Of a DNA stretch of 19,052 nucleotides, positions 7,843 to 15,287 are shown one piece after another. The notes beneath the pieces are model-generated. The model saw only the letters and a program-made list of their open reading frames with translations, was not told the origin of the DNA and searched no databases. The translations under genes and the position numbers were made by a program. Within the stretch, counting starts at the first letter, position 1. Each line of letters opens with the position of its first letter. Source of the stretch: Nitrospira sp. (lineage in GTDB: Bacteria; Nitrospirota; Nitrospiria; Nitrospirales; Nitrospiraceae); NCBI GenBank assembly GCA_015904055.1, contig JABMDE010000061.1, positions 32,539 through 51,590 on the forward strand, written 5' to 3'.

Positions 7843-8101
7843 GCTGCTTCGATGGCGAGAAGCACCCCTCCGGGCAATCTCACGAAGACTGATATCCAGC
7901 TATTTCCGCTTAGCCCGCAGTATTCGTGACGGTTCGTCGCGAAATCGCGGAGCCGCGTCGCGCGAGTGGCGGGTGGAGGCCTGAGGTTCCGGGGCGTACT
8001 CATGCAGTACGTCGAGGGACTGAGGGGCGAGCCCGCCGCTCGAAGATGTGTCGGAGCAGTGGACCGGCGATTGCAGCAGACGCATTTACGAATAATGTGA
8101 G
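7843..8101. repeat. Intergenic structured element between convergent genes
   Basis: No gene is seen. The centre is one long imperfect hairpin. Outer arms CGAGTGGCGGG (7963-7973) and CCCGCCGCTCG (8032-8042) pair over 11 bp with one G-T. Inner partly paired steps include TTCC/GGGA. The apex is CGTACT (7995-8000), loop CATGC, AGTACG (8006-8011). There is no T-run, so it is not a typical intrinsic terminator, though it may stop or protect both converging transcripts. Its compact look suggests a dispersed REP-like repeat; that is inference. Confidence 0.5.
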
Positions 8102-8825
8102 TTAGGGTTTGTTTGGTGTGTGGGCGAGGAGGTCGGCTTTTGAGGGAATCTGTGTCAGAAGATCGGGACGGGCTTGAAAGATACCTTGGAGGCGGTCGCC
8201 AGTGGCATAGATCAAATTTCCTACATGGTTGCCTAGCGTAAGCCTGCCGGCGATTTTTCCGTCTTTTCCGGTGGCCACGAATTCGGCGGCTGGCGCCAGT
8301 AGTCCATAGGGTGCGAGTGGTGAAGACTGCTTGAGCACCCGTTCTTCCGCCGGAAGATTTGCCACCCGGCTGACAAAGAGATCTGCCGCTTCCTGGCTGA
8401 GTTTGTCGGCGGGGCGGTCCTCCAGCACCCATTCTCCATTGTCATTGATCAGGACATACTGGTGGTCGCGTGTGCGGACCGACAGCATGGCGATATCCGT
8501 ATAGTCGACTCCGAGCAGACGTTTGTCTTGCAGCGTGAAGAGGTCCTTCGTAAGGTCTTTGATCGCCGTGGGACTGACACGGTAGAGCGGGGCCTCAGGC
8601 GTGGTTTCTGCAATCGCGTCGCCGCTTTGAGGGTCCGGTTGGTAGAGTTGGACGGTCTGGTCGCCCTCTGCCGTATGCAGGGTGATCTTCAGTTTCGGGG
8701 TGGTCAGAGTTTTGGCGATCGCATCCCGTTCAGGCCCCGGGTCGATGATGCTCAGCGCCTTCAGGTCTTCCAGGCGGAACATCAGTGAGCGGACTTCCGT
8801 TTGATCGGCTTCGGCTTCCTGATGA
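8102..8825 (-). pseudogene. C-terminal part of a DUF4340-family protein
   Basis: The long frame from ATG 8782 to the stop at 8102 (226 residues) looks like the C-terminal part of DUF4340 proteins, which are often found beside ABC transporters (family knowledge). A typical stretch is the region around KDLFTLQDKRLLGVDY. Coding character continues upstream of that ATG in the same frame ([14 protein letters not shown]), so the ATG is internal to a longer ancestral gene. The N-terminal membrane anchor of the family is missing. The upstream part is replaced by the N-terminus of an epimerase gene in another frame. The epimerase frame's stop overlaps the ATG (TGATG), so the fragment could be translated by re-initiation. 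The exact breakpoint is uncertain by about 10 bp. Confidence 0.65.
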
Positions 8826-9009
8826 AGCGAAATCCCTTGTGCGCAGTCAGTTGGGCCAGGCGTGCTTCTTTCAGCCGGACGTCGTAGTAGTCGTTGAGAT
8901 TGTCGAGGCCAATGACAATCTCGCCGCGATCCAACAGACGGCGGGCGACATGAAATCCGATAAAGCCCGCAGATCCTGTGACCAAGATAGGAGAAGATAG
9001 CCCGCTCAT
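8820..9009 (-). pseudogene. N-terminal fragment of an NAD-dependent sugar-nucleotide epimerase
   Basis: From the ATG at 9009 the product begins with the Rossmann motif TGSAGFIG (residues 11-18) and [17 protein letters not shown], characteristic of UDP-glucuronate 4-epimerase-like proteins of about 335 residues. After residue 63 or so (GFRFIR) the homology stops and the frame runs into DUF4340-derived DNA, ending at 8782-8784. Lost are the catalytic Tyr-x-x-x-Lys and the substrate domain, so it cannot be an active epimerase. The start is supported by AAAGGA spaced before the ATG; an in-frame TTG at 9024 overlaps that SD and is rejected. It lies 34 bp after the MBL gene, at the end of the same minus-strand cluster. 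Confidence 0.75.
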
Positions 9010-9043
9010 GTGTAATCCTTTCAACGTTGCAATGACAATCCGG

Positions 9044-10675
9044 CTATGTGTGCCGGCCTGCTGTCATGAACGGCGGATCGCCATGATCCAGCCGGTGAAG
9101 ACTCAGAGGGGTCAGCGCGTTGCCCCTTGAGATGACCTCAATCCGCGCATCGCTGGTCGATCGATATAGATCCAGCGCCCGCGATGAATGATACCCGCAA
9201 TTGTGCAGCGAGAGAAGGTCTTTCAGTGTTTCCGGCTGTTCCCACCGGGCCGTGAGCAATGCGGTGCGCGCAGGATTTCGCCGGCTGAACATGAACGACA
9301 AATGGTCCGGATACCAGTCGGCGCCGCCGGTGGCATAGGACACGAACATCGCCGCCTGCGCTGTCCGGCACAGGTCGTTCAGATAGGCGTTGGTGAGATA
9401 ACCGTTCTCACCCACCTCCAACCATTTGCCCGGATGAGACAAGGGTGCATGGGCGGTGTGGCTTCGGAGTTCGAGCAATTGTTGTTGCGATGCAAACACC
9501 AGCCGGATCGGACCGTATTTGCCGGCCAGTTGAGCGATGACGCCGTCCTTCAGCGGGGATCGTCCGTCGTTGGCCGGCCCGCTGTCCGCATGGACGAGGA
9601 TGTTGTGGCCCCGGTCGCTGATCAAGTAACAGTTTCTCGGCATCTGTAGATCGCAGGGGTCCTCGCCGTAGAACGGCACGGAGACGATGGTTCCGCCCTC
9701 GAACGGCCAGCTCTCGCCATGCGCCAGTTCAACCACGCGGCCAAATCCGAGTTCCCGTAGGAGCGGTAGGTAGTCGTAAAAGAACGTCTTCCGGTTGCGT
9801 CGGCTGGGTACGATGATCGGCGTGTCTTTCGGTAAGTGGAGCAGTGTACGAGGATCGACATGATCGTCGTGGTCGTGCGTTAAGAACACGGCCGATGGCT
9901 TGGGCAGGAGCGAGCCCCACAGGGAAGGGAGGGAGGATTCGGCGAACCAGGGCAGCAGCCAGGGGTCGAAGAGGAAAAAGTTGTCCAGTTGCCGGTAGAG
10001 CAGTGCTGCGTGGCCGAGATGCACCATGTCCCGGTCCTGTACAGATTCGAGCCAGTGTGGCCGGATCGAGGTCCTCGGCGAACTGAGAAGGCACTCATGC
10101 TGAACCAGCAATTCCATCAGCCGGGTGAGCGTCGTTCTGGCTTCGCGCGGGGCGGTCTCTACGACGGTCCTGATCTCGGCAGTCTGGCGTGTACCGTCTA
10201 ACATGCCGAGCAGGGTTCCCACTATCGGTCCCAGGGGGCGCTGGTCGAATCCCAGAGGAATTGCCTGCCGTTTGACGGAATGAAAAATGCGAAGGCCGCC
10301 GTTTGTCACCCTGGATGAGCGGGTGGGATCGGTCGGAAATTCCCAGTGAAACACGCCGTCAGGCTTCCGGCCACAGGTGATGTGCCGGCGCAGGTAAGGG
10401 CGCGCATTCACCAGTTCCGCATAGGCGTCTTCCAGTCGCCGCTGCAGGTCGGGATCGTCGACGGGTGCCCTCTTGGAGAAGACGTCGCTGATGGCTGTGT
10501 CGATGGCGCTGGCCAGAAGGCCGTGTGCTTCGGTAAGGCTCCCTGCCACGTCCGGTGCGACGCCGGCCACAAAGGGAAACGGCCCAGGCGCATCGGCGCT
10601 CTCCAGCTGTATCCAGCACCAGGGGGCCAGGGTGACATACTGGTCTCGGGATAACGTGTTCCACATACGACTCAT
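9044..10675 (-). CDS. MBL-fold metallohydrolase with N-terminal extension and winged-helix-like segment
   Basis: The protein has 543 residues. The C-terminal half (about 215-500) is a metallo-beta-lactamase fold of the UlaG-like type: GHAALL at 221-226 and the metal motif THDHDDH, with H267, H269, D271 and H272. A later HADSG would give a further ligand. Ahead of it, residues 145-200 ([14 protein letters not shown]...) resemble the small winged-helix of PqqD-like/RiPP-recognition domains. Residues 1-140 are unrecognised. It is probably a cytosolic zinc- or iron-dependent hydrolase of unknown substrate. Its ATG overlaps the stop of the VOC gene (ATGA), so the two are translationally coupled, and there is no independent SD. 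The winged-helix assignment is by eye and uncertain; the MBL call is firm. Confidence 0.85.
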   Translation of the reverse strand: MSRMWNTLSRDQYVTLAPWCWIQLESADAPGPFPFVAGVAPDVAGSLTEAHGLLASAIDTAISDVFSKRAPVDDPDLQRRLEDAYAELVNARPYLRRHITCGRKPDGVFHWEFPTDPTRSSRVTNGGLRIFHSVKRQAIPLGFDQRPLGPIVGTLLGMLDGTRQTAEIRTVVETAPREARTTLTRLMELLVQHECLLSSPRTSIRPHWLESVQDRDMVHLGHAALLYRQLDNFFLFDPWLLPWFAESSLPSLWGSLLPKPSAVFLTHDHDDHVDPRTLLHLPKDTPIIVPSRRNRKTFFYDYLPLLRELGFGRVVELAHGESWPFEGGTIVSVPFYGEDPCDLQMPRNCYLISDRGHNILVHADSGPANDGRSPLKDGVIAQLAGKYGPIRLVFASQQQLLELRSHTAHAPLSHPGKWLEVGENGYLTNAYLNDLCRTAQAAMFVSYATGGADWYPDHLSFMFSRRNPARTALLTARWEQPETLKDLLSLHNCGYHSSRALDLYRSTSDARIEVISRGNALTPLSLHRLDHGDPPFMTAGRHT

Positions 10676-11109
10676 GCGTCAGCCCAGAACCGCAATCTGC
10701 TAATTGATGGTTCATAGAGGGCCTGGATGAGGTTGCCGTCCGGGTCAGCAAAGTAAAACGAATAGCTGCCGTCACGGTGTTGCTTCGGTTCTTTAGCTAT
10801 TCGTCCACCCATCGCTTCGATTTTTTGAGCGATATGTTGGTATAGCTGATCGACCGCCTGTGGGCTGTCGAGGATCACTCCCATGTGATCGAGCAGTTGG
10901 GTTTTAGTACGATCATAGGACTCCATCTCACTCTTCGATATCTGATGAAGGGCCAGGTTGTCTGTTCCAGAGCTGAAATACACATTCTCAGAATCGGGCT
11001 CCCACACGGCCTGGAAGCCAAGTAGCTGCTCATAGAATTGACGTGAGCGAGACAGGTTGGTCACGCGTAGCGCCAAGTGACGGAGTCCTCGATGGAGTGG
11101 AGTGGTCAT
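10672..11109 (-). CDS. VOC-family (glyoxalase/bleomycin-resistance/dioxygenase) protein
   Basis: This is a 145-residue single VOC domain pair. Likely metal ligands are H11 (RHLALRV), H75 (LDHMGV) and E133 (LYEP), the usual His/His/Glu pattern. DPDGNLIQ at 122-129 is the family's C-terminal signature. The family includes glyoxalase I, extradiol dioxygenases and thiol-transfer resistance proteins; which reaction applies here cannot be told. The ATG at 11109 is chosen because the first VOC strand begins about ten residues later; the longer open frame to 11310 crosses the promoter. A good minus-strand promoter lies upstream. It is the first gene of a coupled pair with the MBL hydrolase, a glyoxalase I/II-like pairing in outline only. 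Confidence 0.85.
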   Translation of the reverse strand: MTTPLHRGLRHLALRVTNLSRSRQFYEQLLGFQAVWEPDSENVYFSSGTDNLALHQISKSEMESYDRTKTQLLDHMGVILDSPQAVDQLYQHIAQKIEAMGGRIAKEPKQHRDGSYSFYFADPDGNLIQALYEPSISRLRFWADA

Positions 11110-11147
11110 ATCAGGGCAACGAGTGAGTGAATCAGATTGAAGTCTGT

Positions 11148-11177
11148 ATAGTAGGGAGGCGACCGCCAAGCCGTCAA
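11148..11177 (-). promoter_or_regulatory. Sigma-70-type promoter for the VOC-MBL pair
   Basis: On the minus strand TTGACG (11177-11172), 18 bp, then TACTAT (11153-11148). Transcription would start about 30 nt before the VOC ATG. It faces away from hemD, so the gap holds divergent promoters. Confidence 0.6.
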
Positions 11178-11211
11178 CGGGAAATCTGGTCAGATGTTCG
11201 GGCCTGCCGGC

Positions 11212-11217
11212 TATGAT
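11212..11217 (+). promoter_or_regulatory. Possible -10 element for hemD with a very short leader
   Basis: TATGAT lies 15 nt before the preferred hemD ATG (11233), which would give a leader of about 8 nt. No strong -35 or SD is visible. Confidence 0.3.
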
Positions 11218-11232
11218 ACGATCGGTACATCT

Positions 11233-12060
11233 ATGGCATTCAATGGAATGACAGTCGCTGCGTTTGAGAGTCGGATGGCCATCGAGATCACCAGGCTGAT
11301 TGAGCGCCACGGGGGGCAGCCGCTGGTTGTTCCTGTTCTGCGAGAAGTTTCGCTGGAAGACAATGCAGTCGTGCAGGAGTGTGGGGTGCGGCTCATGGCC
11401 GGGCGTATCGATCTGCTCGTACTCCTCACAGGTGTCGGTACAACCGCGTTGTTCGATCTGCTCAAGACACGCTATCCCTGGCCTTCAATTCTGACGGCAC
11501 TGAACCAGACGACGATGATTGTACGTGGCCCCAAGCCGGCCGCGGCTCTCAAGGCTGTTGGTCTCCAAGCCGCACTGACGGTACCGGAACCGAATACATG
11601 GGTCGATCTGATTTCTACTTTGGATGGGTATCGTTCTGTGAAGGGACTACGGGTCGTCGTCCAGGAGTATGGAACTTCAAATCCTGACTTGTTGCGAGCA
11701 TTGGAACAACGAGGGGCAGAAGTCTTCGCGGTTCCGATCTATAGATGGGCCTTGCCCGAGGATCTTGGTCCGATACGCCGTGCGCTCGATGAAATCATCG
11801 CCGGGCGTGTTCGCGTGATGCTGATCACCAATGCGGCGCAGGCCGATCATGTGATGCAGGTGCTGGAACTGGATGGAAAAGTCGAGCCCTTTCGATCTGC
11901 TCTCACGAACGTGGTTGTTGCCTCGATCGGTCCCACAGTTAGCGAACGATTGCGTCAACACAACTGGCCAATCGATTTCGAGCCGTCGCATCCAAAGATG
12001 GGAGTGTTGGTCAAGGAGACGTCTGAGCGGGCCCCCAGTATTCTCGACCACAAACGATAG
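11233..12060 (+). CDS. hemD: Uroporphyrinogen-III synthase (HemD family)
   Basis: This 275-residue protein has the HemD-type opening MTVAAFESRMAIEI, followed by HGGQPLVVPVLREV, and the two-domain layout of the family, with the hinge and second domain around VVVQEYG and VMLITNAAQADH. HemD cyclises hydroxymethylbilane to uroporphyrinogen III in the tetrapyrrole pathway. Sequence conservation in this family is low, and HemD-like proteins of other function exist. No other haem gene is nearby, so a paralogue is possible. Of the in-frame starts at 11194, 11233 and 11248, the ATG at 11233 fits the family N-terminus and the promoter position. It diverges from the VOC gene. Confidence 0.8.
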   Translation: MAFNGMTVAAFESRMAIEITRLIERHGGQPLVVPVLREVSLEDNAVVQECGVRLMAGRIDLLVLLTGVGTTALFDLLKTRYPWPSILTALNQTTMIVRGPKPAAALKAVGLQAALTVPEPNTWVDLISTLDGYRSVKGLRVVVQEYGTSNPDLLRALEQRGAEVFAVPIYRWALPEDLGPIRRALDEIIAGRVRVMLITNAAQADHVMQVLELDGKVEPFRSALTNVVVASIGPTVSERLRQHNWPIDFEPSHPKMGVLVKETSERAPSILDHKR

Positions 12061-12384
12061 CGTCAGCTTCTCGCAACTATTCATTGTGAGCAATGGTTCC
12101 AGGGCAGGTTCGTATCGTCGCATCAGCATCGTCAACCGGTCACGTACAAATAAAATATTCAGATTTCGATCGGTTTCTATACAAGGGATTGGTCAAAACT
12201 TCCACGCCAATGGTGTATTTTCTGGGGGACGATCAGGCAGCCATTTATGCGGCGTCCTCAAATGCTGTATCGTAAGTATATGATTGTATTGATATATATA
12301 TTCTGTTGTCGGGGGGGTGTTCATGGTAAGATTCACCCGCTGCTTTCTTTGCGCTATGGACTCTCTTCTGGCGCTTAGGAACCG
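12061..12384. other. AT-richer intergenic region, no supported gene
   Basis: This stretch is clearly richer in A/T than its flanks, notably around 12280-12302 (TATATATATT). A 60-codon plus-strand frame (12093-12275) and a 23-codon frame (start 12323) have neither good SDs nor recognisable homology. It could be the 3' untranslated part of the hemD transcript or carry a small RNA ending at the terminator at 12385-12420. Confidence 0.4.
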
Positions 12385-12420
12385 GGGGAGGTGATGTGGC
12401 CATCACTTCCCCTTTTTTTT
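12385..12420 (+). terminator. Strong rho-independent terminator
   Basis: GGGGAGGTGATG (12385-12396), loop TGGC, CATCACTTCCCC (12401-12412), followed by eight T residues. The 12-bp stem has a single G-T pair. It ends plus-strand transcription about 325 bp after hemD, either hemD's own transcript or a short RNA starting in between. Confidence 0.85.
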
Positions 12421-12709
12421 GCCGCGACGTCTCTTCGGTATCGTGGTCTCAGCGCACCGGCCGTTCCATTCTCTTTCGCCTTCATTCTTCATGTCATGAG
12501 ATGGGCCCCGCTGGGATAACCAGTTGCAGCCGGATACCTCCGCCGGTTCCATCCCGATAGAGTGCTGGTCAGTGAAGGGGAATGCTTGTCTATGACGCAG
12601 GTTCTCTCGGATAGTTGAGTCTATCGGAGGCATTGCCAAGGAAGTGGTTGATCAGACAGTAACGTGTGTGTGCGGTGTGAGACTCAGGAAGATCGAGGAC
12701 ACGGGACGG
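12421..12709. other. Intergenic, nothing supported
   Basis: I see no gene, RNA or clear signal here. A minus-strand open frame of 78 codons (12403-12639) gets its lysine-rich end from the terminator's T-run and has no SD. Confidence 0.4.
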
Positions 12710-12739
12710 TGAGGAGGCGCCGTGACCGACGCCTCCTCA
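12710..12739 (-). terminator. Perfect 10-bp stem-loop just after the small basic peptide gene
   Basis: TGAGGAGGCG (12710-12719) and CGCCTCCTCA (12730-12739) form a perfect stem with a 10-nt loop, 11 nt beyond the stop of the minus-strand peptide gene. No T-run follows on the minus strand, so it may be a 3'-stabilising hairpin rather than an intrinsic terminator. Confidence 0.5.
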
Positions 12740-12750
12740 TGGTGCGACGA

Positions 12751-12810
12751 CTACTTTTTCTTAGCCGCCTTCTTTGCAGGCTTCTTCGCTGCTGCTTTCT
12801 TCGTTGCCAT
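12751..12810 (-). CDS. Tiny Lys/Ala-rich basic peptide (histone H1-tail-like)
   Basis: The 19-residue frame is MATKKAAAKKPAKKAAKKK: nine lysines, seven alanines and one proline, the composition of bacterial histone H1-like or AlgP-type tails. Support for a real gene is unusual for its size: an SD GGAGGTGGAG (12825-12816) 5-10 nt before the ATG, a promoter (TTTTAC, 18 bp, TATACC) 50-75 bp upstream, and a stem-loop directly after the stop. A role in binding DNA or RNA is inferred from charge only. It may be a free-standing tail derived from a larger nucleoid protein. The opposite-strand frame over the same bases is a shadow. Confidence 0.7.
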   Translation of the reverse strand: MATKKAAAKKPAKKAAKKK

Positions 12811-12857
12811 GAATACTCCACCTCCCTTCGATTTCAAAATGGTGATTGCCTATGTGT

Positions 12858-12887
12858 GGTATAGCAGAGTTTGTGCTGCGAGTAAAA
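12858..12887 (-). promoter_or_regulatory. Promoter of the small basic peptide gene
   Basis: On the minus strand TTTTAC (12887-12882), 18 bp, then TATACC (12863-12858), with TGC just before the -10 (extended -10). The leader would be about 40 nt and contain the strong SD. Confidence 0.55.
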
Positions 12888-13060
12888 TTTTCCTGACACA
12901 AATTGTTCCGGTTGGCGGGAATGGGGAGTAACCTGACGGCAGGTGTAACGACCCACCGGCCATCATTGCTGGTGGTCTGGTCAATCGAAAACGTGATGTA
13001 GACGAGCTGACAAGATCACCAGGGACGCACAGTTTCCGAATCATTTCCCGTCACGCACGA

Positions 13061-14059
13061 TTATATCGTGAGTATTGCCGCCCCTTGAAAGCCCCCTGCC
13101 TTCAATGCTTGTAGTGCCCGGTTGGCGTCTTCGAGAGCAAATCGTACAGTGTGAGGTGTGATCCGAATGGCGGCGGCTTCGCGTAAGAGATCAATCCCGT
13201 CCTGTCTGGTATTGGCCGTCACGCTCCGGATGATCCGTTCGCCGAATATCTCACGATCGTAATCCAGTGTAGGGATCGGAGACATATGGATGCCGGCCAG
13301 TGCGAGCGTGCTGCCGCGTTCGAGCGCGCGTAGCGCCGGAGGAACTAATTCGCCGGCAGGCGCGAAAATGATTGATCCGTGCAGCTTGTCAGGCGGCATT
13401 TCGGTTGCCCCGCCGACCCAGACTGCGCCCAGCTGTTTGGCTAGTTTCAGATGCTCTGGTTTGAGTGAGTTCACATAGACCTGGCAACCCCAATGGCGTG
13501 CGATCTGGATGGCAATATGCGCCGAGGCGCCGAACCCATAGAGCCCCAGTCGCTGGCCCGGCTTGATGCCGCTGAGCCGTAACGCCCGATAGCCGATAAT
13601 GCCGGCACAGAGCAGCGGAGCGGCTTCATCGTCTGAAAAGACCGGCGGGAGTGGATAGGTGAATCGTTCTGGCGCCACGGTATACTCCGCGTACCCGCCA
13701 TCGACCTGATAGCCGGTAAATTGTGCCGCCTCGCATAGATTCTCCCGTCCACTTGTACAGAATTCACAGGCGCCACATGTGCCCTGAAGCCAGGCGAGCC
13801 CGACGCGATCCCCTTCCCGGATATTCTGAACTGCCCGGCCGACTTGTGCCACGGTTCCAACGGCTTGATGGCCTGGAATCAACGGGAGTGTGATGCCGGG
13901 CAATTCACCTTCCACGACATGCAGATCGGTCCGGCACACTCCGCACACATGAATCTTCACCAGCACCTGATCCGCTTCCGGTTTCGGGACCGCGCGCTCG
14001 CGCAACGCGAGTCGGTTATCTGACACGTCGCCGGTTCGGCTCAGCACCATTGCTCTCAT
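13061..14059 (-). CDS. Zinc-dependent alcohol dehydrogenase family protein
   Basis: This is a 332-residue medium-chain dehydrogenase. Catalytic zinc ligands are C42 (VCGVCRTDLH), H64 (GHQAVG) and probably C151. Structural zinc ligands are C95, C98, C101 and C109. The cofactor loop is GFGASAH at 175-181. Gln instead of Glu after H64 is typical of the AdhP/AdhA-like branch. It would oxidise primary alcohols or reduce aldehydes with NAD(P)(H) in the cytosol; substrate unknown. The ATG at 14059 follows GAGGA with about 7-nt spacing. It lies 88 bp downstream of the TonB-like gene on the same strand and may be co-transcribed with it. It is unrelated at close range to the two Tdh proteins, though of the same superfamily. 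Confidence 0.92.
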   Translation of the reverse strand: MRAMVLSRTGDVSDNRLALRERAVPKPEADQVLVKIHVCGVCRTDLHVVEGELPGITLPLIPGHQAVGTVAQVGRAVQNIREGDRVGLAWLQGTCGACEFCTSGRENLCEAAQFTGYQVDGGYAEYTVAPERFTYPLPPVFSDDEAAPLLCAGIIGYRALRLSGIKPGQRLGLYGFGASAHIAIQIARHWGCQVYVNSLKPEHLKLAKQLGAVWVGGATEMPPDKLHGSIIFAPAGELVPPALRALERGSTLALAGIHMSPIPTLDYDREIFGERIIRSVTANTRQDGIDLLREAAAIRITPHTVRFALEDANRALQALKAGGFQGAAILTI

Positions 14060-14147
14060 ATCGATCCTCGCTGTCTCGCGTCGTCGTCCATCGCTAGGTT
14101 GTCGTTGTCGAGTGGCGTGTTCCGGGCGATGCCGAAGTCCTTGTGAT

Positions 14148-15119
14148 TCAGCGTGCGGTCGATGCTGAAGCCGGTCTCACGTCACGCGGGCTCGGCCGTG
14201 CGCCGGTTCGCATCCGTACATGTACGTCGACCGGCTCAGATCCCACGTGGTCTGGAAAGGGAGGAAATGGCTGCGCATCGACGACAGCATAAATGCCGGC
14301 CTCGTTGATTTCTCGCGAGCCGGAGCCTTTTTCAATCTGGATCAACTGAGCTCGCCCGTTCGGGTACATGCGAAATCGAACATGAACGGTTTCGCTCGAC
14401 GGAGTATGGCGCACCTGGTGCGCCGTGCGGCCCCAGCTTTGGCTGAGGAGTGTGCTGACATGCTGCCAATAGGCCGGTCCAGGTCCCGGTCCCGGGGCAG
14501 GCAACGGCAACAGATTTTCTTCCGCCAGCGAGTTGTCGGCAATGGGCGTCACCTCGGGTGGAAGGTCATCGTCTCCGGCGTCTTCTTCGCCGGGTTCGTA
14601 CAGACGTGGAGGAGGACGATCGGCGTGGTTACTTTGCGGTGTTGGTGTTCCCAAGGTGACATAGATGATTCGTTTCATCACCCGTTCCGGTTTCTTGTCG
14701 GCCTGAGCCCGAGCGAATGTGACTTGGATGCGCGCGGCTTTTGGAGACACGGAGAGTTTTCCCGGGGCAATGGGTTCGAGAATGGCGGTGGCGTGCATTT
14801 CCATGGAGCGGGAATCCGCTTCCATGGTGACGACCTGTCGTTCGAAGTGGATCGATTCACAAATGGCGATCAAGGGGGTGTGGCTCTGAACCGTTCCATA
14901 GAGCGTCAACGACAATTTCAGCGGGCTGCCAACACGGATATCTCCGGAAGCATCCAAGCCGGCAAAATCGAAGACGACCCGGTGGTTTCCCTGTGAGCCC
15001 GGTTGTCCCGCATTGGAATGGGACGCGGCGTGAAGTTCCGGCTGGAAGACAGGCCCACCCAAGCATGCCCAGAAAAGGCCGGCCATGAGGGCAACAGATC
15101 GAAAGCATGGAAGGCGCAT
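14148..15119 (-). CDS. Secreted TonB C-terminal-domain-like protein
   Basis: The 323 residues begin with a signal peptide (about 1-31, ending LHA/A). Residues 45-155 form an unassigned domain with the motif FDFAGLDASGDIRVG. A proline/acidic linker covers 165-217 (including PAPGPGPGP). A TonB_C-like domain covers about 217-305 (YWQHVSTLLSQSW, YPNGRAQLIQIEKGSG). Unlike classic TonB, the anchor looks cleavable and the unique domain comes before the proline linker, so it is probably a periplasmic protein using the TonB_C fold rather than an energy transducer. A truncated relative lies at 83-304. Both stand back-to-back with a tdh gene, a linkage kept through the duplication. The SD is weak (GTAGGAT 9 nt upstream, shared by both copies). 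Confidence 0.8.
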   Translation of the reverse strand: MRLPCFRSVALMAGLFWACLGGPVFQPELHAASHSNAGQPGSQGNHRVVFDFAGLDASGDIRVGSPLKLSLTLYGTVQSHTPLIAICESIHFERQVVTMEADSRSMEMHATAILEPIAPGKLSVSPKAARIQVTFARAQADKKPERVMKRIIYVTLGTPTPQSNHADRPPPRLYEPGEEDAGDDDLPPEVTPIADNSLAEENLLPLPAPGPGPGPAYWQHVSTLLSQSWGRTAHQVRHTPSSETVHVRFRMYPNGRAQLIQIEKGSGSREINEAGIYAVVDAQPFPPFPDHVGSEPVDVHVRMRTGARPSPRDVRPASASTAR

Positions 15120-15273
15120 GTTCTCGGCATCCTACTCATCGTGGCGATGGTGCGCAACCAGTTTTAACCCGGATGGACATGATCGTGTATTGGTAAATGC
15201 TTTGGGGCTTGCACGGATGGATGGCTATACGAACAGTGTTGTGCGGATCAGGATGCCCAATGTACGCAGTTGG

Positions 15274-15281
15274 TATAGAAT
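15274..15281 (+). promoter_or_regulatory. Extended -10 promoter of tdh copy 2, probably leaderless
   Basis: CAGTTGG-TATAGAAT ends 6 nt before the ATG at 15288, exactly as in copy 1, while the sequence farther upstream is not conserved between copies. No SD is present. Confidence 0.55.
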
Positions 15282-15287
15282 AGTTCT

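Noticed and set aside
7818..8432. 204-codon minus-strand frame across the hairpin and the DUF4340 3' end
   Set aside because: It overlaps the DUF4340 frame and the structured repeat, with no family resemblance; it is a GC-rich open shadow.
12093..12275. 60-codon plus-strand open frame after hemD
   Set aside because: It has no SD, no recognisable family and lies in AT-rich intergenic DNA; it probably arises by chance.
12403..12639. 78-codon minus-strand frame ending in a Lys/Arg-rich tail
   Set aside because: The lysine run is the reverse of the terminator's T-tract, and no SD or homology is seen.
12722..12931. 69-codon plus-strand frame rich in Phe/Ala
   Set aside because: It is the antisense shadow of the Lys/Ala peptide gene (AAG/GCA read backwards) and has no SD.
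12953..12975. Stem CCACCGGC/GCTGGTGG as terminator of the alcohol dehydrogenase
   Set aside because: It is about 85 bp past the stop, only 8 bp long with a G-T pair, and has no T-run on the minus strand.
14060..14147. Short minus-strand frame running into the alcohol dehydrogenase start (overlap ATATGA)
   Set aside because: Its stop overlaps the dehydrogenase ATG in leader-peptide fashion, but no start with an SD can be assigned and the residues show no attenuator pattern.
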